Notes: generated by a model from the letters alone, not told the origin. Counted from the first letter of the stretch, positions 45,825 through 55,453 are shown. The stretch is 64,000 bases of DNA from Vreelandella sedimenti (GCF_013416325.1 NZ_JACCGK010000009.1:168935-232934); one strand, 5' to 3'. Numbers and translations are program-made.

Positions 45825-46946
45825 ATGGCAGCTTTAGAAATCCACAACGTGCGTAAAGAGTTCGGCAGCGAGCGGGTGCTCAAAGACGTTAGTATCTCCA
45901 TCGATTCCGGCGAGTTTTTGATTCTGGTTGGGCCGTCAGGCTGCGGTAAGTCCACGCTGATGAACGCCATTGCCGGGCTTGAACCGGTGACGTCCGGCAA
46001 TATTTATATCGATGGTGAAGACGTAACCTGGCGCACCCCTGCGGATCGGGATATCGCCATGGTATTCCAGTCCTACGCGCTTTACCCCAGTATGACCGTA
46101 CGCCAGAACATCAGCTTCGGGCTTGAGATGCGCAAGGTACCCAAAGCCGAGCGGGAAGCCGCGGTGGAGCGGGTAGCCGACCTACTGCAGATCACTCACC
46201 TGCTGGAACGCAAACCTGCACAGCTCTCCGGCGGGCAGCGTCAGCGCGTGGCCATGGGGCGTGCGCTGGCTCGGGAGCCAAAGGTGTACCTGTTTGACGA
46301 GCCGCTCTCAAACCTGGATGCCAAACTGCGCGTGGATATGCGCACCGAGATTAAAAAGCTCCACCAGCGCCTGGGTACCACCATTGTTTACGTCACCCAC
46401 GATCAGGTCGAAGCCATGACCCTGGCCGACTGCATTGCGGTGATGCGCGATGGCCATATTCTGCAGCTCGGCTCGCCGGATGAGGTCTACAACAACCCGG
46501 TGGATATGTTTGTGGCTGGCTTTATGGGCTCGCCGTCGATGAACTTCATTCGCGCCTCGCTGGAGGACGATAACGGTGGATATCAACTGCGCATTGTTAC
46601 GCCAGGTGAGGATGAGCTGGTGCTACCCTGGCCGGAGGAGCGCATCGCCGCAGATATGGCCGAGCGGCTTAACCAGCCGGTCATTCTTGGTCTACGCCCA
46701 GAGCACTTCAGCGAAGAGGATGAGCGATTAACGTCCCAAGCCGAAGGAACGTTGCTGAGCGCCAGTGTGGCGGTGGTAGAACCTACCGGGGCGGATATCT
46801 TGCTGCGTTTACCCCTGGGCGAACAGGAAGTTACCGCCCGTGTTGGGCCTAAATGCGCGGTGGTTGCAGGGGAGCGCTTATCGCTGCGTGTTGATATGGG
46901 CAGAGCGATTCTATTTGATGCCGGGACCGAGCAGCGTATTGCGTAA
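45825..46946 (+). CDS. gtsD: sugar ABC transporter ATPase (MalK/UgpC type)
   Basis: The 373-residue energising ATPase of the gts transporter. The Walker A motif is GPSGCGKST, the Q-loop [10 protein letters not shown], the signature [15 protein letters not shown], Walker [14 protein letters not shown] and the switch histidine VTHDQ. The C-terminal TOBE/MalK regulatory region runs from about 240. A Pseudomonas gts operon usually continues with an OprB porin; none follows here, since a terminator comes next. Confidence 0.92.
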   Translation: MAALEIHNVRKEFGSERVLKDVSISIDSGEFLILVGPSGCGKSTLMNAIAGLEPVTSGNIYIDGEDVTWRTPADRDIAMVFQSYALYPSMTVRQNISFGLEMRKVPKAEREAAVERVADLLQITHLLERKPAQLSGGQRQRVAMGRALAREPKVYLFDEPLSNLDAKLRVDMRTEIKKLHQRLGTTIVYVTHDQVEAMTLADCIAVMRDGHILQLGSPDEVYNNPVDMFVAGFMGSPSMNFIRASLEDDNGGYQLRIVTPGEDELVLPWPEERIAADMAERLNQPVILGLRPEHFSEEDERLTSQAEGTLLSASVAVVEPTGADILLRLPLGEQEVTARVGPKCAVVAGERLSLRVDMGRAILFDAGTEQRIA

Positions 46947-46977
46947 GCGGCTTGACTTGAACCTGTTGTGAAATAGT

Positions 46978-47012
46978 AGGCCCCCTGCTGGTTTCAGCAG
47001 GGGGCCTCTTTT
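46978..47012 (+). terminator. Terminator of the gts operon
   Basis: A 13-bp stem AGGCCCCCTGCTG / CAGCAGGGGGCCT (46978-47007) with loop GTTT is followed by CTTTT. Confidence 0.9.
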
Positions 47013-47042
47013 GTAGTTGCCTAAAGGGTTCAACTGCAGGTA

Positions 47043-48683
47043 TTACTTACGAATAAGCCGTAGCTCGCCATTGAGCGCCTTGATGATCGAGTAGCACATC
47101 AGCAACATCACAATCGAGAACGGAATAGCGGTGGCGGTGACACCTGCCTGAAGGGCGGTCAGACCACCACCGATAAGCAGCACAATCGCGATGAGGCCCT
47201 CGACGACCGCCCAGAACATACGCTGTGGCCGCGGAGCATCGATTTTACCACCGGCGGTGATGGTATCGATGACCAGGGAGCCGGAGTCCGAGGAGGTGAC
47301 AAAGAAGATCAGCGCCAGGACGATACCCAGGGTCGACATCAGGCCCGTCAACGGTAGTTCGTTCAGCATGCCGAACAGTGATAGCTCGGGTCTGTAGTTG
47401 TCGATTACATACTCTTTAACCAGGCTGCCCACCGGGTCAGCATAGAGCTGTTCAAGGGCGGTCGAGCCAAACACGCCCATCCAGATAAAGATAAACAGAC
47501 TGGGAACGAGCAAAACGCAGAGGATAAACTCACGCACCGTACGGCCCCGGGAGACGCGAGCGATAAACATCCCCACGAAAGGTGCCCAACTAATCCACCA
47601 AGCCCAGTAGAAAATCGTCCAGGACTGGCGGTAGGCATCGTCGTCACGACCAAAAGGTGCGGATAGAGGAATAAAGTCCGTGACATAGGTGGTAAGCCCC
47701 GACCAGAAGCCGGTTAGTGCCAAAAGCGTAGGGCCAGCGAAGAGCACGAAAAAGAAGAACAGAACGGCCAGGATCATGTTGATCTCGGAAAGCTTCTTCA
47801 AGCCACCCTCAAGACCGCGCCAAACCGACACCAGCGCCACCGCCGTCACCAGAATGATGACAATGACTTGGGTCAAGGTGCTTACTTCCAGACCGAAGAC
47901 AAAGTTCATCCCCGCATTGGCCTGCTGTGCCCCAAGCCCAAGGGACGTTGCCAGCCCGAAGAGGGTGGAAAACACCGCCAATATGTCGATGACGTGCCCC
48001 CACCAGCCCCAGACACGCTCGCCGAGAATCGGGAAAAAGGCCGAGCGGATCGAGAACGGCAGCCCCTTGTTATAGGTAAAGATGCCCAGCGCTAACGCCA
48101 TGACCACATACACTGCCCAGCCATGGATTCCCCAATGGAGATAGGTGCCAGCAAGCCCTAAGGCGCTGGCATCAGCAATAGCGGCTGGGTTTAACTCACC
48201 GTCAGCACCAAACGGAGACTCGACGCCCAGGGGCAGCGAGACGTTGGCGTGATAAACCGGTTCGAGTACACCGAAGAACAGCAGGCCGATACCGATGCCC
48301 GCCGTAAATAGCATGGCGAACCAGGAAAGATAGCTGTGATCCGGCCGGGCATCGGCCCCGCCCAGTCTGACTGAGCCATAAGGCAGCACCACCAACGCCA
48401 AGCAGAACAGAATAAAGAAATCGACCAGAATCATGAAATACCAGTCCAGTGTTCCTGTCGAGAAAGAAACAATGGACTGAAATGTGCTCCCCGCTCGCTC
48501 TGGGAACAGCAGGGTGAGGACGATGAAGATAGCCGAGGCAAGCGCTGAGACAACGAACACACGGTTGTGGATGTCGAAGCCGATAGGGCCAAACTGCCCC
48601 TTGATATTGTCCTGACCGACGACATAGTCGGTCTGCATGTCGCTCGTTACCGAAGGCGACTCAGGATCATTGGGATTGTTCAT
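47043..48683 (-). CDS. BCCT family (betaine/carnitine/choline) transporter
   Basis: A 546-residue secondary transporter with about twelve hydrophobic helices. The glycine-rich stretch FTAGIGIGLLFFGVLEP and the family signature WTIFYWAWWISWAPFVGMFIARVSRGR, including the aromatic substrate box, are clear. It takes up quaternary amines such as glycine betaine or choline, a key osmoprotection function in halophiles. The cytosolic tail after the last helix is very short compared with osmosensing BetP, so activation by a long C-terminal domain is unlikely. GGAG precedes the ATG at moderate distance. The exact substrate is not determinable. Confidence 0.94.
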   Translation of the reverse strand: MNNPNDPESPSVTSDMQTDYVVGQDNIKGQFGPIGFDIHNRVFVVSALASAIFIVLTLLFPERAGSTFQSIVSFSTGTLDWYFMILVDFFILFCLALVVLPYGSVRLGGADARPDHSYLSWFAMLFTAGIGIGLLFFGVLEPVYHANVSLPLGVESPFGADGELNPAAIADASALGLAGTYLHWGIHGWAVYVVMALALGIFTYNKGLPFSIRSAFFPILGERVWGWWGHVIDILAVFSTLFGLATSLGLGAQQANAGMNFVFGLEVSTLTQVIVIILVTAVALVSVWRGLEGGLKKLSEINMILAVLFFFFVLFAGPTLLALTGFWSGLTTYVTDFIPLSAPFGRDDDAYRQSWTIFYWAWWISWAPFVGMFIARVSRGRTVREFILCVLLVPSLFIFIWMGVFGSTALEQLYADPVGSLVKEYVIDNYRPELSLFGMLNELPLTGLMSTLGIVLALIFFVTSSDSGSLVIDTITAGGKIDAPRPQRMFWAVVEGLIAIVLLIGGGLTALQAGVTATAIPFSIVMLLMCYSIIKALNGELRLIRK

Positions 48684-48792
48684 ACACTACGTCTCCTCAG
48701 TGGAGGATGCCATGTCAAACCTCCATCATGAGGATAAATAGCGTTGAATCCCATCTTGTGGCCGAAAAGGAGGGTTGCCGCCGTTTAACCCC

Positions 48793-49830
48793 TTAGCGAT
48801 TCTGCGGCACTGCCTCTTTGTCTAGCCGCTTGATTTGCCGCCACAGGTCTTGGCGTAGATCGGCGATCTTGGGCTGCTCATCGGCAGTGAAGGGCACCGG
48901 ACGACAGAGCCGCTGGGCGCGTAAACCAAGGCGCGCGCTAAGCAGCCCGGTGGCGAGGCCTTGACCCGCACGGGCGGAAAGGCGGCTGGCTAAATCCAGC
49001 GAGAGCATATCCATACTGGCGTCGGTGGCCAGTTCGCTGGCACCGGCAAAAGCCATGTTGTGCAGCACGTTACGAAACAGCCGCAGGCGGCTGGCGTAGC
49101 CCAGCTCAAGACCATAAAGGCGGCAGAGCCGATCCACCATCGCCAGGCTGCGCCAGGCCACCAGCGCCATATCCACCAGCGTTAGCGGGCTGATCGCGAC
49201 CATGATGGCGGTTTCACCGGACATACGCGTAATCAGGCGCTGGGCCTCGCGGTCACGCGGGGCTAGCAGGTGGTAACGCAGAAGTGTCTGGATTTCCTCT
49301 CCGCTATGGTGGGGTTGGCTGGCGCGCTGGAAGGCCAGCCAGTGTGGGTCATCATCGGCTAGCTTAAGTTGGCGCCTCAACTGCTCGGCCATGACCCGGG
49401 CCTGTTTTGGAGAGCGTAGCGGTAGCTCGGCAAGATCGCCGCGCAGTTTGTCGTGGCGCTTGAGACGGCGTAAACGGCCCACCTCTTTGAGCAGGGAGAG
49501 GCCGCCCAGGCCAATCAGGCTGATTCCGAACAGCTGCCAGGCCATGGCGAGCCACTGCGACTGAGCGATCGTATCAGGAATGCCGGTGACCAGCTCTGCC
49601 GTGCCTAGCCCGGCACCACCCACCAGGGCAAATAGCAGCCCCCAGCGGCGTTTACGCGGCGCACCTAAACTGGCAGCAGGCAGCGCTTTATCTTCTGGTA
49701 GAGGCGCCAGTGGATGATGCTCGCTGGCGCCAGCAAAGGCTTCGCGCTGACGTAGGACTGTCTCTGCATCAGCGGCCTTTTCGGGCTGGTCATCCAGCGT
49801 GAAGTGGCGGCGTGGCTGTGGGGTGGTCAT
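48793..49830 (-). CDS. ycjF: YcjF-like membrane protein (UPF0283/TIGR01620)
   Basis: A 345-residue inner-membrane protein with two helices around residues 68-110 (WGLLFALVGGAGLGTAELV and LFGISLIGLGGLSLL) and a conserved C-terminal domain (MSGETAIMVAISPLTLVDMALVAWRSL...LRLFRNVLHNMAFAGASELATD). This matches the YcjF family. Its ATG overlaps the ycjX stop by 4 bases (ATGA), the usual ycjX-ycjF coupling, which in enterobacteria belongs to the phage-shock response neighbourhood. No psp genes are present here. Function is poorly known. Confidence 0.9.
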   Translation of the reverse strand: MTTPQPRRHFTLDDQPEKAADAETVLRQREAFAGASEHHPLAPLPEDKALPAASLGAPRKRRWGLLFALVGGAGLGTAELVTGIPDTIAQSQWLAMAWQLFGISLIGLGGLSLLKEVGRLRRLKRHDKLRGDLAELPLRSPKQARVMAEQLRRQLKLADDDPHWLAFQRASQPHHSGEEIQTLLRYHLLAPRDREAQRLITRMSGETAIMVAISPLTLVDMALVAWRSLAMVDRLCRLYGLELGYASRLRLFRNVLHNMAFAGASELATDASMDMLSLDLASRLSARAGQGLATGLLSARLGLRAQRLCRPVPFTADEQPKIADLRQDLWRQIKRLDKEAVPQNR

Positions 49831-51230
49831 GTCAGTTTGTCTCCAATCAGCCAGTCGATGGCGGCATCCATGCGAATATGATCCAGCGCTTCTGAGCTGG
49901 TTGGCATCGGGCGAAAGCCGGGGAAGTCGAAGCCCTGCTGCTGCCAGAAATCTGCAGCGGGCAGCCGGGCGGGCACATCGCCAGGGTAAACCAGCACCTC
50001 TTCGCCCTCTAGTGTGGTGCCTCGCAGTGCAGGTGAACGCTTACCCTCATGGGTCACCTCACGGGCTTCAGTGGCACGAATAGCTGCCAGCGAGAGCGCT
50101 TTAACCGGCACGTTGGCAAAGCGAAGGTCTTTGAGAGGCTCTGCCAGCAGGGCCTCTAACAGCTGCACCAAGTGGCCGTGTTGATCGGGAGTGACGTGAT
50201 CGGCTTTGGTGGCGGCAATGGCGAGCCGGTCAATTTTCGGTGCGAAGAGGCGCGTAAGTAAGCTGCGCTGGCCATAATCGAAGCTGTGCATTAACTGGCG
50301 TAGCGCACTGGAAAGGTCTTCAAAGCGCTCCGGCCCGGCATTGAGCGCGCCCAGCACGTCCACCAGTACAATCTGGCGGTCAAAGCGACGGAAGTGATCG
50401 CGATAAAAGGGCTTGACCACTTGCTGCTGGTAGTAGCGAAAGCGCGCTGCCAGGGTAGCGTAAAGGCTGTTGGCGGGCAGTGCCTCAAGCGTTTCTCTAG
50501 AGGTATTGTGTTGAGAGGTGTCGAGCTGCGGTAGCGGAAAAAACTGCAGCACTGGCGCTCCTTCCAGTTCGCCAGGAAGTAAAAAACGCCCGGGCTGCAG
50601 GTCGGAAAAACCGGCCTTTTTGGCGCGGCGAAGGCCTTGAGCGTACTCCTCGGCAAGAGCCGCAAGCTGGGCTTCATCCGCTTCGCCAGCGGGGTCGAGC
50701 TGTTCTACTGCGGCGAGCCATTCGCTAAACAGGCTGCGGCGCTGTTCGCCCTCGTGTAACGCCTGGGCCTGGCTCCAGCTATAAAAGTCGTGCTGCAGCA
50801 GCGGCAAATCGAGCAGCCACTCGCCAGGGTAGTCGAATAGATCCAGAGTAAGGTGAGCGATTTCAGGGGTTAGCCAGCCGCTGCGGGCAGGGCGGTAGCG
50901 CAGTTGTAAGCGTAACTCACTAATGCCGCGGGTGGGCTCCGGCCAGCGCGGTGGCGTATCGCGCAGTGCAGCCATGCCGGGGTCGTAGGGAAAACGAGGC
51001 ACGTCCAGGTCGGGCTGATTAAGCCGCTGGGCACCAAGCAGGCGACCTTCCCGGGCAGCGGGCAGCAAATCGAGCCGCGCCTCAACGCCCGCGTGACGCA
51101 GTTGATTGACCAGCGATGTCAAAAACGCGGTTTTCCCCGCTTGGGAGAGGCCGGTGACCGCTAAGCGCAACTGGCGATCCCGCCCCCGCTCTAACAAATT
51201 GCTCAGTTCGCGACTTAACGGCTGACGCAT
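49827..51230 (-). CDS. ycjX: YcjX-like P-loop ATPase/GTPase (DUF463)
   Basis: A 467-residue nucleotide-binding protein of the YcjX family. Walker A is GLSQAGKT at residues 27-34, and DLFDYPGEWLLDLPLL forms the switch/Walker B region. The length equals E. coli YcjX (465) when the ATG at 51230 is used. A longer frame begins with a TTG at 51287, but those extra 19 codons fall inside the family A repeat, so they are rejected. ycjF follows with a 4-base overlap. A stress-related role at the membrane is inferred from the family. Confidence 0.92.
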   Translation of the reverse strand: MRQPLSRELSNLLERGRDRQLRLAVTGLSQAGKTAFLTSLVNQLRHAGVEARLDLLPAAREGRLLGAQRLNQPDLDVPRFPYDPGMAALRDTPPRWPEPTRGISELRLQLRYRPARSGWLTPEIAHLTLDLFDYPGEWLLDLPLLQHDFYSWSQAQALHEGEQRRSLFSEWLAAVEQLDPAGEADEAQLAALAEEYAQGLRRAKKAGFSDLQPGRFLLPGELEGAPVLQFFPLPQLDTSQHNTSRETLEALPANSLYATLAARFRYYQQQVVKPFYRDHFRRFDRQIVLVDVLGALNAGPERFEDLSSALRQLMHSFDYGQRSLLTRLFAPKIDRLAIAATKADHVTPDQHGHLVQLLEALLAEPLKDLRFANVPVKALSLAAIRATEAREVTHEGKRSPALRGTTLEGEEVLVYPGDVPARLPAADFWQQQGFDFPGFRPMPTSSEALDHIRMDAAIDWLIGDKLT

Positions 51231-51246
51231 CCTTTCGATCCCTTTG

Positions 51247-51302
51247 TAGGAGCCTGTCTGACTTAGCTTCTCGCGACGATCAGCCAAGCCAGGCAGGCTC
51301 TT
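51247..51302. repeat. Dispersed palindromic repeat, family A copy 2
   Basis: TAGGAGCCTGTCTGACT at the left and AGGCAGGCTCTTA at the right share ends and the core CGCGACGATC with copy 1 (8727-8806). GAGCCTG (51250-51256) pairs with CAGGCTC (51294-51300). It is 24 bp shorter than copy 1 and directly abuts the ycjX start. Confidence 0.75.
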
Positions 51303-51307
51303 AGCCT

Positions 51308-51499
51308 TTATTGGCTAAACATTAATACCAGTTGTGAAAGCATCGGCAGGGTGGCAATCAAAAAGCCAACCCCCGCCAGGGTGTAGCCTGGCCAGCGTCG
51401 GGTCATCTTCTGCGCCAAGGTTAGCCCCACTAAGCACACCACCATACCGATTAAATTAAACGCCAGTGTGGCGGCTTCTAGCCATTGTTGCGGATCCAT
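51308..51499 (-). CDS. small two-helix membrane protein, unknown function
   Basis: A 63-residue protein with two hydrophobic helices (about 10-29 and 40-60) joined by the basic loop QKMTRRWPGY. GGGAGA precedes the ATG at good spacing, which supports a real gene despite its size. It lies between the mutarotase gene and the repeat before ycjX on the same strand and may be cotranscribed with them. No family recognised. Confidence 0.65.
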   Translation of the reverse strand: MDPQQWLEAATLAFNLIGMVVCLVGLTLAQKMTRRWPGYTLAGVGFLIATLPMLSQLVLMFSQ

Positions 51500-51560
51500 T
51501 GGATCTCCCTAGCTCTAATGCCATTGAGCACATGATAGCAAAGCATTAATGAACCGAAGA

Positions 51561-52430
51561 TTAACTGCGGCTGAGGGTGGTGCCTAACAGGTGCTGGGCG
51601 CCAGGCACTAGCCAGACTGGGTCTAGGCGCGTATTGGCGGCTTCAACGCAGATAAAGTGTCGTGCCACGTCGGCGGGGGTGTCGCTGGGCAGGTCGTTGT
51701 TGGGGTGCCACACTACCGTGGAGTCGCTAGACTGCTTGCCGATGCGCAGGCTGCGCTCGCCATCGTTGAGCAGCACGGCTTCATTGGTGTGATAAATGCG
51801 GTCAACGGCGCCCTGAACGGCCAGCGTGCCCTGCTGTTCGCTCTCAGCAAAGTCGCGCAGTTTGTCGAGATAGCGCGCGCCGGAAAGGCCTTCCAGGCGA
51901 CACTGGTGAGTATCGGCAACGGCTAAATAGGTATGCAGCGCACCGCTGGTTTTAATCGGCGTTTCGCCGATGTTTTCGCTAATCAGCTCAACGTTCAAGC
52001 GCTGGGCGTTTGCTTGTACCACTAGGCGCGCGGTAAGCAGTGTATGCAGGGGCTGTGCTGGAGAGAGGTGGAGCTCAATTCCCTCGGCGTGCTCATCAAC
52101 AGCGTCTAGACGCCACTCCGCATGGCGGGCAAGGCCATGGAAAGGGCCGTCGTGGTTGGGGCTCTCATCGGCATAGCGTTCGTCGGCAAACCACGGCCAG
52201 CAGAGCGGAATACCACCCCGGATAGCCCCTGGCAAGGCCTGGGGCGTAGGCGTCAGCCATAACCAGCCGGTATCACCAGCAGGGCAGAAGTGCAGCACTT
52301 GAGCACCCTGGAGACTAACCACCAACTCGCCCCAAGGCATATTGAAAAGCACCACTTCGCGGCCTTCCCACTGCGTCGTTTGCTGTCCTTGAGTGCTTTT
52401 AACCAGTTGATTGAGCGAGTCGGGGATCAT
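51561..52430 (-). CDS. D-hexose-6-phosphate mutarotase (YeaD type)
   Basis: A 289-residue galactose-mutarotase-fold enzyme that interconverts anomers of hexose 6-phosphates. Typical segments are LQGAQVLHFCPAGDTGWLWLTP, RGGIPLCWPWFAD, HGLARHAEWRL and the C-terminal CVEAANTRLDPVWLVPG. The ATG at 52430 has AGGAAAA upstream; an extended frame starts without a ribosome site. In Pseudomonas a homologue sits next to the gts genes; here it is 4.6 kb from gtsD, which fits a role in glucose 6-phosphate metabolism. Confidence 0.9.
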   Translation of the reverse strand: MIPDSLNQLVKSTQGQQTTQWEGREVVLFNMPWGELVVSLQGAQVLHFCPAGDTGWLWLTPTPQALPGAIRGGIPLCWPWFADERYADESPNHDGPFHGLARHAEWRLDAVDEHAEGIELHLSPAQPLHTLLTARLVVQANAQRLNVELISENIGETPIKTSGALHTYLAVADTHQCRLEGLSGARYLDKLRDFAESEQQGTLAVQGAVDRIYHTNEAVLLNDGERSLRIGKQSSDSTVVWHPNNDLPSDTPADVARHFICVEAANTRLDPVWLVPGAQHLLGTTLSRS

Positions 52431-52567
52431 GAGTTTTCCTTTAAGAGTTGCCAAGCATCGATACCGATAGGCGCCGAACACTAACGCTGTGTGCTATGGT
52501 AGAACAAGCGTGACTCGAAGGTAAAACGCGTAACTGCAACCCGTAATCGAAATAGTAAGGAGACTAT

Positions 52568-52810
52568 ATGGGCTTTATTGCATGGTTAATCATTGGTGGC
52601 CTGGCTGGTTGGATTGCTGGCAACATCATGCGCGGCGGCGGTTTTGGCATCCTGGGTAATATCGGTGTCGGTATCGTTGGTGCGGTTATAGGTGGTTTTT
52701 TGTTTAGCCTTCTGGGCCTCTCGTCCGGTGGCTTTATTGGTTCGCTAGTTACCGCGATCGTGGGTGCCGTGGTGCTTCTTTGGGTAATCAGTAAGGTTAA
52801 AAAAGCGTAG
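52568..52810 (+). CDS. GlsB/YeaQ/YmgE family stress-response membrane protein
   Basis: An 80-residue, glycine-rich, three-helix membrane protein of the transglycosylase-associated family. The start MGFIAWLIIGGLAGWIAGNIMRGGG and the end TAIVGAVVLLWVISKVKKA are typical. Such proteins are induced by envelope or general stress. TAAGGAG precedes the ATG. Monocistronic, with its own terminator. Confidence 0.93.
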   Translation: MGFIAWLIIGGLAGWIAGNIMRGGGFGILGNIGVGIVGAVIGGFLFSLLGLSSGGFIGSLVTAIVGAVVLLWVISKVKKA

Positions 52811-52833
52811 CGATTGAGTTGCTACCTGTATGT

Positions 52834-52867
52834 CACCGCCCGGCCTTTTGCCGGGCGGTGTCGTTTT
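52834..52867 (+). terminator. Terminator of the GlsB-like gene
   Basis: The stem CACCGCCCGG / CCGGGCGGTG (52834-52860) has an 8-base-or-shorter loop and is followed by TCGTTTT. Confidence 0.8.
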
Positions 52868-52975
52868 ATGCATACCGAGGCCTAAGGCTATCGGTGTTCG
52901 TACCACTTTCCGTTACACTAGGCAGCTTTACTTCCGGCTATTTGCTGGTGTCATTGTGCTTTTTCGAGGTGCCTC

Positions 52976-55453
52976 TTGATCGACGCGTTAAATGCCTGGT
53001 GGGCCCAACAGCTAGTGCTGTGTGATTGGGCGTTTACTCCTCATCCGTTGGCGGTCGATGCAGGGGCGGCAGAGCAGCGCCTGTTACAACTGGGCATTAC
53101 CAATCGAGGCGAGCTGGCCGAACAGCTCTTCCACGGGCTGGGGGCTCCCGCAGGTAGCGCTGACCGTTTGCTAGGCGCTTTGGAGTGGGCCGCGTTGGCG
53201 GGAGCGGCTGGCTGGTTAGACGCTGATCAAGCCCGTCATTGGGCGCACCACCTAACCCGCCGCATCACCAGCGATTACAGCGACTTACGTGCCTGGCTAG
53301 CGGATCTGCGCCGTGCGCTAGGCGCGAGGGGCTGGGAAGTGGGGGCCGATGACCGATTTATTGACGCTTGCCAAGCGCTGGCCAATCTTGAAACCGATGG
53401 CGAAGGCATTACCTGGGATACGCTTGAAAATGCCCTGGCTGAACTGCCGGCTCCCGCTTCGCTATGGCCCCAGCAGCCCGAAGCGCAGAGCTGGCGGTTA
53501 TGCGCGCTGTTCCGGCCGATTATTGTCTATCCCGCCAGCCACACCGACTGGCCCGAGGCCACCGAGTGGTTGGCCCACGTGTGGGATGTCCATGACCGTG
53601 ACGCGCTAATTGGCGTGATGCTTTGGCTAGGCGCTCAAGGCGAGCGCCAGCGTTGGGATATCGAAGCACGCGAATTGCTCAGTATGGACAACGCCCAACG
53701 CATGGAGTGGCAGCGTAGCGTTGTGGAAGAGTCGCCCTATGCGCCGGTGCTGAATAAGTTCGTCACTCAAGGCGAGCCCCTGGAGTGGGCGGCTTGGGAT
53801 TGGCTGCGGATTGTGGAACTTGCCTGGGCTGGCGCCTGCTGTGGCTTGCTGAGCCAGGAAGAGGCTGATGACCTGGCGGGGCACGCTGCTGATTTGCTCA
53901 GTCGGCGCTACCACGACTGGTATGCCGTGCTGAATGCGTACGGGCGCGGGCAGAGTCTATTTGACGGCATTGACCGGCGGGGTAAAACACCCAGCGAGCG
54001 GCATCAGTTGTTGCTGCACAGCGCCCATAGCCTTTGGAATAGCCCCTGGAAATGTCCCCCAGGGGAGTTATTGGATGAACCTACGCGCAAGGCATCCCAA
54101 GCGCGCATTCAGCAGTGGCGCAATACGCCCCATCACTGGTTGTTGGCGCTGGCCAGCGTGCGCGAACCGGATGCCATGCTGCGCCAGATAGCCCCCTCCG
54201 CGGCGCTGCCGGAAGATCAGCGTGCCGATGCGGCGCTCTATTTGCAGGAGTCACTTGGCTTACATGCCGATGAAGGCGCTCATGCACTGGCGCGCTACTG
54301 GCTGCCCGCTCAGGCGCACCATCTTAATCAGTTGGCGGCCGACGCCGTGCATGGCGTTTTACCCCCCTCGCAAAGCTGGTTTGGCCAGCCGACCCCGGAA
54401 GAGCTGAAACAGCGCAATGCGGTTAAAGGGGTAAGCCGCCATGCGGCCACGATCCATATGGCCGAAAAATTCGCCTTCTATCTGCATATGTCCCTCGACA
54501 GCGGCTTATTCGATCGTGCGCCGTTAATGGAGTATGCCAGCGCACTGCGAAGCTGCCTGTGCCGTTTTTACCCCAATGCCAAGCGGCTGTTAGAAGCCTG
54601 GTTCGCTTGGGAGAGCTGTCTGCCCGAACCTGAGCACGCCTCGTTGGTGAATGAAATTATTTGGCACATTGAAGATCCTGGCAGTCTGTTTCACTGGCTG
54701 GATTGGCGTCACGACGCCTGGCGTGAACCGGGTAGCCGCCCCACCTTGAGTCACTTCACCGCTATGTCGCTGGTGGGTCCGTTGAACAGTGCAGTATGGA
54801 GTGAGCCCCAGCCTGAGAGTGCCCGTGAGTGTGCCGAGATTCGCGAGTGGGTGGAGAGCCACTACCACTTGAGCAACGCCGGGGATATGCAGGAGTTTTT
54901 GACCTACATGCTAGAGTCGGGGGATCGTCAGGAGTATCAGATTAACTACGCGCCCTATACCCTCAATACTGAACGCTTAAGCGCTGAGATAGCCATTCTT
55001 GAATCCGGCGACTGTGCTGAAGATGAACGCCACCACCTGCTTCGCTTACGTCGTGTCCGCGACAACGAAGATGGCTGTAATGAGGTGGATATGGCTGCTT
55101 GGGATATTGCCCAACTGGTCGATTTGGCCATTGCCGCGCGGCAGTTAAACTGGCTGGATAGCGCCGCTTTCGCTAAGGTGTTGGATCGTGCTTACCAACT
55201 GGCGGCAGATCACTATGCCGGATGGCAGGAGTACGCCATGGGTATGTACGCAGGCTTCTCGTTTTTTATGGGCGAAACCCCTGAGCGAGAAAGCTTTTTA
55301 GCTGGTTTTCGTCAGGCGCTGGTGGCTTGGATATGCGGCGCGCCGGTCTTGGCTGGTCCATGGGTGAGCTTGGATTTTCCGGGCAATAAACCACGCCATT
55401 TTGCACCACTGCATATTGATACCCTACCGGGCGATCAGCGCACATTACATTGA
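52976..55453 (+). CDS. large protein with repeated DUF1266-like domains
   Basis: An 825-residue protein without signal peptide or membrane helices. It contains repeated units of the DUF1266 pattern: a full one at about 195-332 (WLAHVWDVHDRDALIGVMLWLGAQG ... AWDWLRIVELAWAGACCGLLS ... YHDWYAVLNAYGRGQSLF), a full one at about 620-768 (AWDIAQLVDLAIAARQLNWLD ... YAGWQEYAMGMYAGFSFF), and a partial one at about 30-115. DUF1266 proteins such as E. coli YbeR/YbeU are usually single-domain and of unknown function. The region 340-620 has no recognised domain. The start is a TTG at 52976 with TCGAGGTG upstream. It is a single gene. Confidence 0.8.
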   Translation: MIDALNAWWAQQLVLCDWAFTPHPLAVDAGAAEQRLLQLGITNRGELAEQLFHGLGAPAGSADRLLGALEWAALAGAAGWLDADQARHWAHHLTRRITSDYSDLRAWLADLRRALGARGWEVGADDRFIDACQALANLETDGEGITWDTLENALAELPAPASLWPQQPEAQSWRLCALFRPIIVYPASHTDWPEATEWLAHVWDVHDRDALIGVMLWLGAQGERQRWDIEARELLSMDNAQRMEWQRSVVEESPYAPVLNKFVTQGEPLEWAAWDWLRIVELAWAGACCGLLSQEEADDLAGHAADLLSRRYHDWYAVLNAYGRGQSLFDGIDRRGKTPSERHQLLLHSAHSLWNSPWKCPPGELLDEPTRKASQARIQQWRNTPHHWLLALASVREPDAMLRQIAPSAALPEDQRADAALYLQESLGLHADEGAHALARYWLPAQAHHLNQLAADAVHGVLPPSQSWFGQPTPEELKQRNAVKGVSRHAATIHMAEKFAFYLHMSLDSGLFDRAPLMEYASALRSCLCRFYPNAKRLLEAWFAWESCLPEPEHASLVNEIIWHIEDPGSLFHWLDWRHDAWREPGSRPTLSHFTAMSLVGPLNSAVWSEPQPESARECAEIREWVESHYHLSNAGDMQEFLTYMLESGDRQEYQINYAPYTLNTERLSAEIAILESGDCAEDERHHLLRLRRVRDNEDGCNEVDMAAWDIAQLVDLAIAARQLNWLDSAAFAKVLDRAYQLAADHYAGWQEYAMGMYAGFSFFMGETPERESFLAGFRQALVAWICGAPVLAGPWVSLDFPGNKPRHFAPLHIDTLPGDQRTLH

